Assembly: GCF_014697075.1 (NCBI RefSeq) | Contig: NZ_JACJRE010000053.1 | Span: forward strand, 1-50,359 | Length of the DNA: 50,359 nt | Direction of reading: 5' to 3' | Origin: Tolypothrix sp. FACHB-123 | GTDB lineage: Bacteria; Cyanobacteriota; Cyanobacteriia; Cyanobacteriales; Nostocaceae | Part shown: positions 18,541 through 26,374 of the stretch, in pieces | Position numbering within the stretch: the first letter of the stretch is position 1 | Layout of the letters: each line of letters opens with the position of its first letter | Notes under the pieces: model-generated | Seen by the model: the letters and a program-made list of their open reading frames with translations, nothing else | The model's database searches: none | Told to the model about the DNA's origin: nothing | Position numbers and translations under genes: made by a program

Positions 18541-19164
18541 CTAAAAATCATCGGATACACGAAACCAATACCAATCACCGTACAAGTAAAATACTTGGTA
18601 CTTAGCAGCACCAAATGGACTTCCTTCACTGTTCGGTTGATGGACAAAACCATAGGATATGGTATCAGGACTTAGACCATCACCACCCCAGAAGACACGA
18701 AAATATAGACCACCACGGGAGTCCATAGCGTATTCATCAACTTCATATAAACCGAGTTTGCGGTTTAATGTGATATTTCCTTTTGCAGAAATAGGAAGTT
18801 GTACCCGAACTTGTTCAAACGCCGATTGCGATATCATAAATGCTAAACGACGGGGAATGTAGAACTTGAGCAGGACATAACAAACTAAAACTATACCTGC
18901 AATGATAGTAACTTCTCTCCAGGGTACAAAAGTTTGCCTCCTAAGTCTAATACTTTTCAAATTCCGTCTTCCTAAAGTTCTCAATCCCCAGAAGAGAATT
19001 GCCAATACTGCAAATGGTACACAAACAATTGACACCAGCATAACTGGAAAAAAGAAACTATTTAATGCACCAGGGTAAATACTGATAATTAGAATTGCGA
19101 CACCAATCAATAAGGTTATACATATTGCTATTTTGCTAAGTATTTTTATCTGAAGATTATCCAT
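18541..19164 (-). CDS. Membrane protein, unknown function
   Basis: A 207-aa protein with membrane helices at about residues 10-30, 36-60 and 86-105, then an extracytoplasmic domain of about 100 residues containing GGLYFRVFWGGDG and a Trp/Tyr-rich end (YGDWYWFRVSDDF). No family recognised. It belongs to the run of minus-strand genes for small membrane or exported proteins. Confidence 0.6.
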   Translation of the reverse strand: MDNLQIKILSKIAICITLLIGVAILIISIYPGALNSFFFPVMLVSIVCVPFAVLAILFWGLRTLGRRNLKSIRLRRQTFVPWREVTIIAGIVLVCYVLLKFYIPRRLAFMISQSAFEQVRVQLPISAKGNITLNRKLGLYEVDEYAMDSRGGLYFRVFWGGDGLSPDTISYGFVHQPNSEGSPFGAAKYQVFYLYGDWYWFRVSDDF

Positions 19165-19233
19165 AGTTAATTGAAAATTTTCATTCTAGCAAGCGTTGCA
19201 TTATTGCGATAATTTTCCTGAGTTGTGATGCGA

Positions 19234-19698
19234 TTACTTTGGTTTGGGTTCCCAGTTAAAATCATGAGGACAATCGCATTCTTGAGCTTGGTTGCAGTTA
19301 ATTACCATCATGCTAAAGCAAAAATTTAGGAGAGTCCCGTTGTCAAATTTTACTTGTAAATTGCCTGGACTACGAAAACCAGCACCACTATAACCAATAA
19401 TTTGATACTTAGAACTTAAGTTTGATACATTAAAGAAATATGGTTTAGGGCTGAAGCTGGAATCACCCTTTAAATCATTTAAACAAAAGGCTTTTGTGAT
19501 ATATCTTTGTGCTATAATTTCTGCTTCTTTTGCAGATGGATCACCAATTGCACTGATAAAATTATCGGAGATTTTGGTGATTTTATTAGCTTGAGTACAG
19601 TCAACTATATAGGTTATTGGAAAAGCAATACGTAATAAATGATATGTCAAACCTAGTGATAGAATTATAATAATTGAGATTTGAATAAGTTTTTTCAT
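19234..19698 (-). CDS. Exported or anchored small protein
   Basis: A 154-aa protein with one N-terminal hydrophobic segment (residues 5-25). The outer domain holds several cysteines and a C-terminal Cys-rich tail (NCNQAQECDCPHDF) that probably forms disulfides. No family recognised. Its neighbours on both sides are also small membrane-associated genes. Confidence 0.6.
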   Translation of the reverse strand: MKKLIQISIIIILSLGLTYHLLRIAFPITYIVDCTQANKITKISDNFISAIGDPSAKEAEIIAQRYITKAFCLNDLKGDSSFSPKPYFFNVSNLSSKYQIIGYSGAGFRSPGNLQVKFDNGTLLNFCFSMMVINCNQAQECDCPHDFNWEPKPK

Positions 19699-19753
19699 TG
19701 ATTAAGAGGGATAGTGCTTTCCTAACTTTGTGTTGCTGATAGATAAAGTTTGT

Positions 19754-19936
19754 TCATGAAGTGCTACAGATGATGGTAAGCAAGCTGAATTGTGTATATC
19801 CTTCCAAAGAAGACTCTAACAACATCTGGGGTGTATAGGCAACATTCCAACGTACCAATTTATAACGCTTTTGATCAACAGTTAAAGTAATTGCTTCTTG
19901 CTGATTCGGATCGTAAATTAAAGTTTTACAGTTCAT
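19754..19936 (-). pseudogene. Truncated partial copy of the beta-propeller gene
   Basis: The first 35 or so of 60 codons, MNCKTLIYDPNQQEAI and then KLVRWNV, match the start of the propeller protein at 12668 (MDCKALIYDAVRKQAI, then SLVKWDI). The match then ends and the frame stops after an unrelated tail. The ATG overlaps the TGA of the upstream 189-aa gene (ATGA), so the fragment would still be translated by coupling. It is a remnant of a paralogue. Confidence 0.7.
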
Positions 19937-20502
19937 TTTGGAAGAAATTCGCCAGTTTTTAAGTTAATTTTAATCGCAGATGCTGTTGGATTTCGGTTTG
20001 CTTCCAAGGGAATCGTTACCCACTCACCAACGCGATCTGGTGACCCAAAAAGACAATCACAATTAAACTTTGTAATTACAAAAGGAGTAAAACCAAGTCT
20101 AAATTTTAATTCACCGTGGTATGTGTCACATCCTGTAGAAGTATCTGGTGGAGAACATGTATAATTGTATAAATATACTGTTGTAGGATAGTCTTTAGAT
20201 GCCACAGTTTCAATGTTTGGAGCATCAAATCCAGACGATATCAAAACGATAAATGAGACCAACAAAAATAGCACACTCGATAATAATAAATATAAAAAAA
20301 TAAAAGTTCGCTTTTTTCTAAATGGTAAATATTGAGGCTTTTGAAATAATAAAAACCCAAAAACAAAACTAAGTAACCATGTAATTAGAGAAAATCCAAT
20401 TTTAACATCTTCCAAAGTTGGAATAATTGGTAAAAATATAATTACAACTGCAAAAAATGGGGTAATCAAAAACAGTAGAAAATTAAAATTTCGATGATAC
20501 AT
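19933..20502 (-). CDS. Membrane protein, unknown function
   Basis: A 189-aa protein with four hydrophobic segments in its first 110 residues. A C-terminal extracytoplasmic domain follows with paired cysteines (NYTCSPPDTSTGCDTYHG, then CDCLFG). No family recognised. The domain's Cys-rich strand pattern recalls the outer part of the 154-aa protein at 19234. The stop overlaps the start of the propeller fragment. Confidence 0.6.
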   Translation of the reverse strand: MYHRNFNFLLFLITPFFAVVIIFLPIIPTLEDVKIGFSLITWLLSFVFGFLLFQKPQYLPFRKKRTFIFLYLLLSSVLFLLVSFIVLISSGFDAPNIETVASKDYPTTVYLYNYTCSPPDTSTGCDTYHGELKFRLGFTPFVITKFNCDCLFGSPDRVGEWVTIPLEANRNPTASAIKINLKTGEFLPK

Positions 20503-20574
20503 TATCTTACATTTACTAAAATTATTAGCATAACAGCCACAGCCCTAGCGTCCACTTTCAGGTATGTGTAGGTG

Positions 20575-20991
20575 CTAACTGCCATGTTTTTTCGACTTAC
20601 TCACCATGAAAACTAAGCCAGAGGTAACAATTTGATAAGGAATGAGCAAAACTGCCCCAATCATAGCTTTCAAAGTCCACCCAATGCCCATTATCGATCG
20701 ATAAAGTTTTATTGCTTCGTCTCTGAATTCTGGAGCAATATTTCTGAGTCGGTCTTCGTCTGACCAGCCATTAAAATCAAAACCCAGATAATCAAGCCGC
20801 ATCTCGGCATATAAATCTGGTAAATATGCCAACAAAGTAACTAGAAGTACGCACGTCATCAAAGATAGAAAACTACTTAATAGCAAACTAGTCACATAAC
20901 CCTTCCGCCTCAACAGAAAGGGCATTGCAAATGGCGTTATTACCATCATTACCAAAATAGAAAAATAAATTGCCGAAGATATATACTGCAT
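20575..20991 (-). CDS. Membrane protein, unknown function
   Basis: A 138-aa protein with hydrophobic segments at about residues 5-25, 33-55 and 108-130. A charged loop between them contains EMRLDYLGFDFNGWSDEDRL. No family recognised. It is the first gene of the minus-strand run ending at 16520. Confidence 0.55.
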   Translation of the reverse strand: MQYISSAIYFSILVMMVITPFAMPFLLRRKGYVTSLLLSSFLSLMTCVLLVTLLAYLPDLYAEMRLDYLGFDFNGWSDEDRLRNIAPEFRDEAIKLYRSIMGIGWTLKAMIGAVLLIPYQIVTSGLVFMVSKSKKHGS

Positions 20992-21149
20992 TTTTACCTA
21001 ACTATTTATTCCACAGGCGAAAATCACATCATTAATTGTATCTACTGAAGTGATTATTAATTTTGATAAGCAGGCAGTTGACAGTTGCTAAAAGCCATTA
21101 TTATTAGGATTTTCAGTATTTTAATGATGGTATGCTTCTTTACGTCCAA

Positions 21150-21524
21150 CTATATTAGTAAACTTCGTCGATCGCAGTTTGCTTGTGTACCCGATTGCTC
21201 TCTTCCAGGTCTTACCCAAGCTATATCTCGATCAGAATCCAACGTCATTTGTGTATCTCGCTCTACATCACTTTGAAATCCACCACGGGTTGAAAATCCT
21301 GGATTGTTGCGAGGACTGGTAAACATATGATAAACAATTACTGCCTCTGTCCGTCCCCAAAGATATTGTTGCGCTAGGGTGTCCGCACCGGGAGCATCTC
21401 CAACAACAAAACATTCGTTTTGAGCGATCGCCCGATTAATCAAAGGACGGTAATGCATCTCAAATTCTGCTTGAGTTATATCAAGGTGTCCACTGATAAA
21501 ATTAACAACCTTTTTACTTCTCAT
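21150..21524 (-). CDS. SLOG-like (DprA/LOG-related) small protein
   Basis: A 124-aa protein from ATG 21524. FISGHLDIT begins the first strand, and FVVGDAPGADTLAQQYLWGR matches the Gly-rich loop of the SLOG fold (consensus GgapGaDtlA), which binds nucleotide-derived ligands. The C-terminal part holds DRDIAWVRPGREQSGTQAN, also usual in this group. SLOG domains often act as sensors of nucleotide signals in conflict systems. The gene is divergent from the phosphoesterase at 21616, with a shared promoter region of about 90 bp. Confidence 0.65.
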   Translation of the reverse strand: MRSKKVVNFISGHLDITQAEFEMHYRPLINRAIAQNECFVVGDAPGADTLAQQYLWGRTEAVIVYHMFTSPRNNPGFSTRGGFQSDVERDTQMTLDSDRDIAWVRPGREQSGTQANCDRRSLLI

Positions 21525-21615
21525 CTGCTGGCTTTCCATATCTTCACAACTTTTGCCTATGCACTACAAAAGTAGTATATATGCTACACTAAATTTATTC
21601 GATTGAACTGGAGTT

Positions 21616-22620
21616 ATGCGAACAATAGTAGTTGGCGATATTCATGGTTGCTATGCAGAATTGCTTCAACTATTAGCCAAAGTAGAAATTACAGAAGAAG
21701 ATTGTTTAGTCTCCTTGGGGGATATTGTCGATCGGGGGGCTGATTCAGTCAATGTGTATGACTTTCTCAAAAATCGTCCTAATACCATCGTCTTGATGGG
21801 TAATCACGAACGCAAACATCTCAGGCAAACTCTTTCCTACTCCCAGGAAATTGTCAAATTACAATTTAGCGACAGCTATGACGAATTTTTAGAATGGATT
21901 AGTCATCTACCCTATTATCATGAAACGGAATCGGCAATTTTCGTTCATGCTGCGGTGGAAGATGGTATACCCATCGAGGAACAAAGGGAAGAGGTTTTAT
22001 GTGGTTGCACTGCTGGTGAAAAACACCTGGGAAAACGCTACGGAGATACTTCTTGGAGTCAGTTATATACTGGTGTTAAGCCAGTAATTTTTGGTCATCG
22101 CGTTGTTGGAGATAATCCCCTCATAATTCCCCAAAAAACCTACGGTATTGATACTGGAGCCTGTCACGGTGGGACATTGACAGCCCTAATTTTACCTAGT
22201 TTTGAAATTGTTCAAGTACAAGCAGCTAAAGACTATTGGCAAGAAGAGATAGTTAAATGGCAGTTGCCAGTGATGAAGGCTAAACCCTGGGGTAGTTATA
22301 AGTGGGAAAAAATTCAGGCGATTTGTGATGAGTTTAGAAATTCTGCAAATTCAGAATTATCGGCTTTTATTGCCCAGAAGGAACAGTGGATGTACGATTT
22401 ACTTGCCCTTGCTCCCAAAATAATCTTGAAAGTAGAGGAAAAACTGGCGGAATTGATTTCTGTTTATGGTGACGATGGGTTCAAAAAACCAGCTCGTTGT
22501 TTTAGCTATGCCACCCTACTATATCAAGCTAATGCTAGTAATCTGACAAGCAAATTTCTCCAACAAGCGCTGCCGACACCAGATAAGTGGTTGCAAATCA
22601 TGAAGGAATTGGAAGTTTAG
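21616..22620 (+). CDS. PPP-type metallophosphoesterase
   Basis: A 334-aa protein. Metal-binding motifs are complete: GDIHG (residues 7-11), GDIVDRG (35-41), GNHE (62-65), then later His residues in VHAA and FGHRVV. This fits the PPP-like family that contains bacterial Ser/Thr phosphatases and diadenosine tetraphosphatases. A C-terminal extension of about 130 residues is rich in Lys, Trp and Glu and is not part of the catalytic fold. GGAG precedes the ATG. Substrate unknown. Confidence 0.88.
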   Translation: MRTIVVGDIHGCYAELLQLLAKVEITEEDCLVSLGDIVDRGADSVNVYDFLKNRPNTIVLMGNHERKHLRQTLSYSQEIVKLQFSDSYDEFLEWISHLPYYHETESAIFVHAAVEDGIPIEEQREEVLCGCTAGEKHLGKRYGDTSWSQLYTGVKPVIFGHRVVGDNPLIIPQKTYGIDTGACHGGTLTALILPSFEIVQVQAAKDYWQEEIVKWQLPVMKAKPWGSYKWEKIQAICDEFRNSANSELSAFIAQKEQWMYDLLALAPKIILKVEEKLAELISVYGDDGFKKPARCFSYATLLYQANASNLTSKFLQQALPTPDKWLQIMKELEV

Positions 22621-22637
22621 CCTGGTAACAGGTGTAC

Positions 22638-22886
22638 TTATCCCCAAAGTCCAATTATTAATCCCAATAGAATTGTACCCACTGGACTGATTTTGATTTT
22701 GATGATTAAATTTTTACCAAAAGCGATTCTCGTTCCCAGAGGCTGAGTCGCAAGCGACACGCTATGCGTTTACGCAGTATAGTGAAGCTAACGCCAACAC
22801 GTAACATCTCCAAAAGGGAAATTGCTTAATACAATCCCACCAATACAAAATAACCACTCCCATAGTTTTATATGGATAATGTTTAA
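22638..22886 (-). pseudogene. Small membrane protein gene broken by a palindromic repeat
   Basis: On the minus strand, one frame reads KLWEWLFCIGGIVLSNFPFG and then runs into the repeat at 22730-22803. After the repeat a different frame reads GTRIAFGKNL and a hydrophobic helix (VGTILLGLIIGLWG) ending at TAA 22638. The two hydrophobic halves look like one two-helix protein split and frameshifted by the repeat. No start codon is visible. This and the repeat account for the gap between 22621 and 22968. Confidence 0.4.
22730..22803. repeat. GC-rich palindromic repeat
   Basis: GCTGAGTCGCAAGCGACACGC followed by ATGCG and ACGCA tracts. It matches the reverse complement of the repeat at 4453-4513 over GCTGAGTCGC, AAGCGACACGCTA and GCG. 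Short internal palindromes (GTCGC/GCGAC) allow a hairpin. Confidence 0.7.
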
Positions 22887-22968
22887 GTCGCTCGCCTATC
22901 AAAATTGGGTATTTTCAGATGGTAGTAGACAAAGCCGTAGTTTCAGTAGTGCAGGGGGGAAAACGGTA

Positions 22969-23292
22969 ATGTGGAGATACATTTTCTTAGCTCTTAAACA
23001 TCTCCTGTCTACTGGTTTATCAATCGTCGCTGTCTTTGTATCAAAATTGGCTTGTGCAGCAACTCGTGAAGCTTTACGGGGCAAGAACTATTCTGATGTG
23101 GGAGTGCCAATGTATGAAAATGACGGCATAGCAACTCTTGTCGGTCTTTTAGTATTCTTAATAATTCTGTTCGGGTTTTTATACGTTCTTCAACGTACAC
23201 TTAGTCAGAATTTACAATGGCTTCCATATTTAGTAGCTATTATTACCTGTATTTTTGCTAGTCCATTTCTTTTAATTGCGGTTTTTTGGTAA
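22969..23292 (+). CDS. Small membrane protein
   Basis: 107 aa from ATG 22969, chosen because AGGGGGGA lies eight bases upstream; the frame is open to TTG 22822. Three hydrophobic segments at about residues 8-28, 58-78 and 86-105 surround a polar loop (CAATREALRGKNYSDVGVPM). No family recognised. It may be part of the accessory series. Confidence 0.55.
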   Translation: MWRYIFLALKHLLSTGLSIVAVFVSKLACAATREALRGKNYSDVGVPMYENDGIATLVGLLVFLIILFGFLYVLQRTLSQNLQWLPYLVAIITCIFASPFLLIAVFW

Positions 23293-23432
23293 TAAATCAA
23301 ATTGTTAATGAATCAGGGGCAAGGAGTGCAAAGAGGGCTAACACTTTGCTGAAGCGGATGGAACGAAATACTATAACTTTAAAGAATTAAAGTGAGCATA
23401 GTAAAAAACTTCAAACCTTAGTATCTACAATT

Positions 23433-23579
23433 ATGTGCGGCTTTGATAAAGGCTTTATTTTATGCACTTGCAAGGACAAAGAAAAACCCATTGTGCATAA
23501 CAAAAATTCGAGGCGATATAAACAGGAGCAAGCAACCACTCCCAAGGTGTATCGATGGTATTTATCTACATTATATTAA
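23433..23579 (+). CDS. Very small Cys-containing protein
   Basis: A 48-codon frame starting MCGFDKGFILCTCKDKEKP and ending RWYLSTLY. The sequence looks coding: three cysteines in the first 13 residues with a C-x-C pair, then a basic, tyrosine-rich end. I do not recognise a named family. It starts 140 bp after the small membrane protein and ends 44 bp before the WG gene, so it may be co-transcribed with the latter. Being short, it could be spurious. Confidence 0.4.
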   Translation: MCGFDKGFILCTCKDKEKPIVHNKNSRRYKQEQATTPKVYRWYLSTLY

Positions 23580-23623
23580 CTTATAGTGGTAGTTATAGTT
23601 TAACTCAAGGCTAGCAGATAAAA

Positions 23624-24667
23624 ATGTATAAATATACTTGGACTATTCTCTGTTTAATGATGATAAATTATATAGTTGACCTGGATATTCAAAAATTACA
23701 AGCATCTAGTCTTATTGCTAGACAAAATAAATTAACCAGTCAAAATTCAAAACCTCAACTTGTGACAAGTCCACTATTTCGTATTGTCAAAAATGGCAAT
23801 TATGGTTTTATTGACAAAACTGGGAAGATAGTTATCGAGCCGCAGTTTGATTTAGCTTGGAGCTTTATCGACGAGCGAGCGCAGATTAAAATTAATGATA
23901 AATATGGGTATATCGAACCAACTGGGAAACTGATTATACCTCCACAATTTCGTTTAGCTTTTGCGTTCTCTAATAGACTTGCCTTAGTTGTAGTTGAAGA
24001 TAAATATGGCTACATTAATACCAATGGGAAATTAGTAATTCCACCTCAATTTGAGGAAGCTTTAGCTTTTAAGAATGGGTTAGCAGCAGTGAAGATAGAT
24101 GAGAAGTGGGGTTATATAGACTTGAGTGGTAAGTTAGTCATTCAGCCGCAGTATGAACAAGCGCTACATTTTAACGAAGGATTAGCAGCAGTAAAAATTA
24201 ATAATAGATGGGGCTATATAAATTCTCTAGGAAATATAGTTATACAACCCAAGTTTGAAGAAACTTTAAGATTTTCACAAGGATTAGCAGTAGTAAAAAT
24301 TGGAGATAAATATGGTTACATTAATAAATCTGGTCAAATTGTTATTTTACCAAAATTTGATGAAGCTTGGGAATTTGCTGAAAATTTAGCAGTAGTAAAA
24401 AGCGGTAATAAATGGGGTTATATTAATCCTCGTGGAGAGAGGATTATTGCTCCTAAATTTGATAGGGTAACCTCATTTGCTGAAGGATTAGCTGCTGTCA
24501 AACTTGATAATAAATATGGCTATATTGATACTCAAGGTAAAATATTAATTCAGCCACAATTTGATTTAGCTCTGAGTTTTACAAATGAACTGGCTTTAGT
24601 ATATCTTGATGGCAAGGCTGGCTATATTAATAAAACCGGAGAGTTTATTTGGACTCCCAGCAATTAA
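23624..24667 (+). CDS. WG-repeat protein, exported
   Basis: A 347-aa protein with an N-terminal hydrophobic segment (residues 5-18) that may serve as signal or anchor. Eight full and one partial WG repeats of 34 residues follow, each like KYGYINTNGKLVIPPQFEEA followed by a segment ending in GLAAVKI. The last repeat ends in GEFIWTPSN, as in the other WG protein (GKYIWQPTQ). Repeats are AT-rich and more diverged than those at 17334-18476. Likely extracytoplasmic; ligand unknown. Confidence 0.88.
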   Translation: MYKYTWTILCLMMINYIVDLDIQKLQASSLIARQNKLTSQNSKPQLVTSPLFRIVKNGNYGFIDKTGKIVIEPQFDLAWSFIDERAQIKINDKYGYIEPTGKLIIPPQFRLAFAFSNRLALVVVEDKYGYINTNGKLVIPPQFEEALAFKNGLAAVKIDEKWGYIDLSGKLVIQPQYEQALHFNEGLAAVKINNRWGYINSLGNIVIQPKFEETLRFSQGLAVVKIGDKYGYINKSGQIVILPKFDEAWEFAENLAVVKSGNKWGYINPRGERIIAPKFDRVTSFAEGLAAVKLDNKYGYIDTQGKILIQPQFDLALSFTNELALVYLDGKAGYINKTGEFIWTPSN

Positions 24668-24678
24668 TCAAAGCATAA

Positions 24679-24716
24679 AACTTCTTTGTTTTATTACCTC
24701 ACAACAAAGTATTTTT
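24679..24716 (+). terminator. Possible terminator after the WG gene
   Basis: CTTTGTT and AACAAAG can pair across a 12-base loop and are followed by TATTTTTG. The stem is short (7 bp) and AT-rich. It lies between the convergent WG gene and HNH-like gene. Confidence 0.4.
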
Positions 24717-24721
24717 GTCAG

Positions 24722-25765
24722 TCAAGCAAGTGCAGAATCACCAGAATCACCAAACAAACCTTTGTAAGCTTCAGCAGCTTCATTGCCAAAACCACCAGCT
24801 TGGGTATGGCGAACCAAAGATTGAACGATTGGTACAGCAATACTCATACCAAATAAGGCATTGAAACCTGCAATTACCACTGGTGCTGACAATATAACTG
24901 TAAACTCTGGAAATAGAGCCAACACAGCCACCAACACCAGAAAAACAATTGGTGTAGCAATACCTGCTGCTTTTGCCGTTTCTAAAATTAAAGTTTTATA
25001 TTCTTCAACAGTGATGTCGCCTCGGTAAAGATCCAAAGAATATGAAATCGCTGTAACTATAACTTGGGTGAGAATAGCGGTTCCCGTTGCAGTAATGCCA
25101 AGTCTAGCAATTGTTCCAGAATTGCTGACGATAGAATCTACTGCATTATAAACCCGGATATAGAACTGCTCCCCAACAGTCATAACTTCCGCGCCGCGAC
25201 GGAGATTATCAACACCTACTTCCCAAAGAATATTGTCAGATCCATTTGAGCCACCCTGCGAGCGTGGGATAATATGACTACCATGTTTATCACTGAGAAA
25301 TTGACGAATAGTCCGTTCGTTAGCTCCTAGCTTGGATGTACCAGGGATTTTCTCAAAAAGCTTGATGACATCGGAGTCCGATCGCGGAGAGTCACCAACT
25401 CTTAAACCAGCACGATACCTCAACCTATTGGCAATCTTGGGCATTTCTGCTGCTAATTCTGTGGCTGTCGAAGGCAAGTTTTGCAGAGCATCAGCTATCA
25501 CTAGACTAGAGGTAGTAGCCCCAATAGCAGCAGCTTCAAATGCTTTACTAACATTTTGTACAGTTTGAAGACCTTGCTGTGCTGCTGTAGTTGATAATCC
25601 TTGCAAATCAGCGACTGCATTAATGCTTGAAGTAGTAATCTCTACAGTAGTATTCTTAATGCCATCAACCACTTCATCTAGACTGTTAGTTGCATTAGTT
25701 GCAACTTCCTGAACTTTCTCTCTAACCTGAGATGCTAACTTTTGTGCTTGGTTGATGAAATCCAT
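24722..25765 (-). CDS. Membrane protein with an HNH-like motif
   Basis: 347 aa from ATG 25765; the frame stays open to TTG 25915. Residues 1-110 are amphipathic helices rich in Ala, Thr and Val. Residues 160-195 read KHGSHIIPRSQGGSNGSDN and then N187, R190-G191, the order of an HNH/ββα-metal nuclease core (His-Ile-Ile, then Asp-Asn, then Asn-Arg-Arg-Gly) without zinc-binding cysteines. Three hydrophobic segments follow at about residues 215-240, 260-290 and 290-315. A nuclease-like core between amphipathic and membrane helices recalls colicin-type effectors, but activity and export are unproven. A copy of the CHAT-island promoter-like motif lies about 400 bp upstream in the right orientation. 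Confidence 0.6.
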   Translation of the reverse strand: MDFINQAQKLASQVREKVQEVATNATNSLDEVVDGIKNTTVEITTSSINAVADLQGLSTTAAQQGLQTVQNVSKAFEAAAIGATTSSLVIADALQNLPSTATELAAEMPKIANRLRYRAGLRVGDSPRSDSDVIKLFEKIPGTSKLGANERTIRQFLSDKHGSHIIPRSQGGSNGSDNILWEVGVDNLRRGAEVMTVGEQFYIRVYNAVDSIVSNSGTIARLGITATGTAILTQVIVTAISYSLDLYRGDITVEEYKTLILETAKAAGIATPIVFLVLVAVLALFPEFTVILSAPVVIAGFNALFGMSIAVPIVQSLVRHTQAGGFGNEAAEAYKGLFGDSGDSALA

Positions 25766-26060
25766 ATTGTAGTAAACTGTCGAAAATAGTATTGAGTGTT
25801 TAGTCCAGCTTGTATGTTGATCGTCAAAAACCACAAGAGCATTAATCACGAAATTTCTGCCAAGATTTTTCCAGAAATTGTAAACAATTGATAAATTTTG
25901 GTTTTTTCCAGCCAAAAATTAAAATATGAGTCGATTTTATCAGTTTCTGTAGTTATGTACCCATCGTTGTATCATTAGTCAAAACAAGCATTTCCTTCAA
26001 GGTAGATAGGCGATCGCAACAAGTGGATAATATCTGGGTATTGAGATTGTTGATCTCATA

Positions 26061-26082
26061 AGGGCGCAAGTATAAGCGCCCT
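26061..26082. repeat. GC-rich hairpin
   Basis: AGGGCGC (26061-26067) and GCGCCCT (26076-26082) pair over 7 bp around an 8-base loop. No T-run follows on either strand. It could belong to a dispersed repeat; function unknown. Confidence 0.5.
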
Positions 26083-26160
26083 CACCTCTACCTGCGAAAA
26101 TTAGACTAAAAATCAAGCGTCTCATAAGTGCGGACTGGGAATTAATTTTGCCAGATATGT

Positions 26161-26187
26161 GTATTTCTCAGCATTTGGAGGATATGC
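26161..26187 (-). promoter_or_regulatory. Bipartite motif, copy E (faces the HNH-like gene)
   Basis: Minus strand reads GCATATCCT, 10 bases, AGAAATAC. This matches all fixed positions of the motif found before the TPR-CHAT and caspase genes. It points toward the HNH-like gene about 400 bp away. Confidence 0.55.
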
Positions 26188-26219
26188 CATTTTTCAGCAT
26201 TAGAGACTGGTGCAAAATT

Positions 26220-26246
26220 GCATAAGGTCGATTTCCTCAGAAGTAC
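26220..26246 (+). promoter_or_regulatory. Degenerate bipartite motif, copy G (faces the sigma-like gene)
   Basis: Plus strand reads GCATAAGGT, 10 bases, AGAAGTAC: same spacing, with CC changed to GG and one change in the second box. It lies 128 bp before the sigma-like gene. With these mismatches it may be chance. Confidence 0.3.
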
Positions 26247-26374
26247 TAAAAAATGAAGGCTCAAAATAACTGTTAAATCAGGTACTCAGTATGGAATTTC
26301 AAAAAATGTTTGGACTTGCGTTGAAAAGCATCTGCAATGTGACAATTAACAATGACCAATAAATACAAATACTT

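Larger units (their letters stand above)
25766..26374. other. 609-bp divergent intergenic region
   Basis: It contains HIP1 GCGATCGC near 26010, a hairpin AGGGCGC/GCGCCCT at 26061-26082, a full bipartite motif on the minus strand (26161-26187) and a degenerate one on the plus strand (26220-26246). No coding sequence is supported. Confidence 0.6.

Noticed and set aside
25766-25915. N-terminal extension of the HNH-like protein from TTG
   Set aside because: No ribosome site and a composition unlike the rest of the protein; ATG 25765 fits better.
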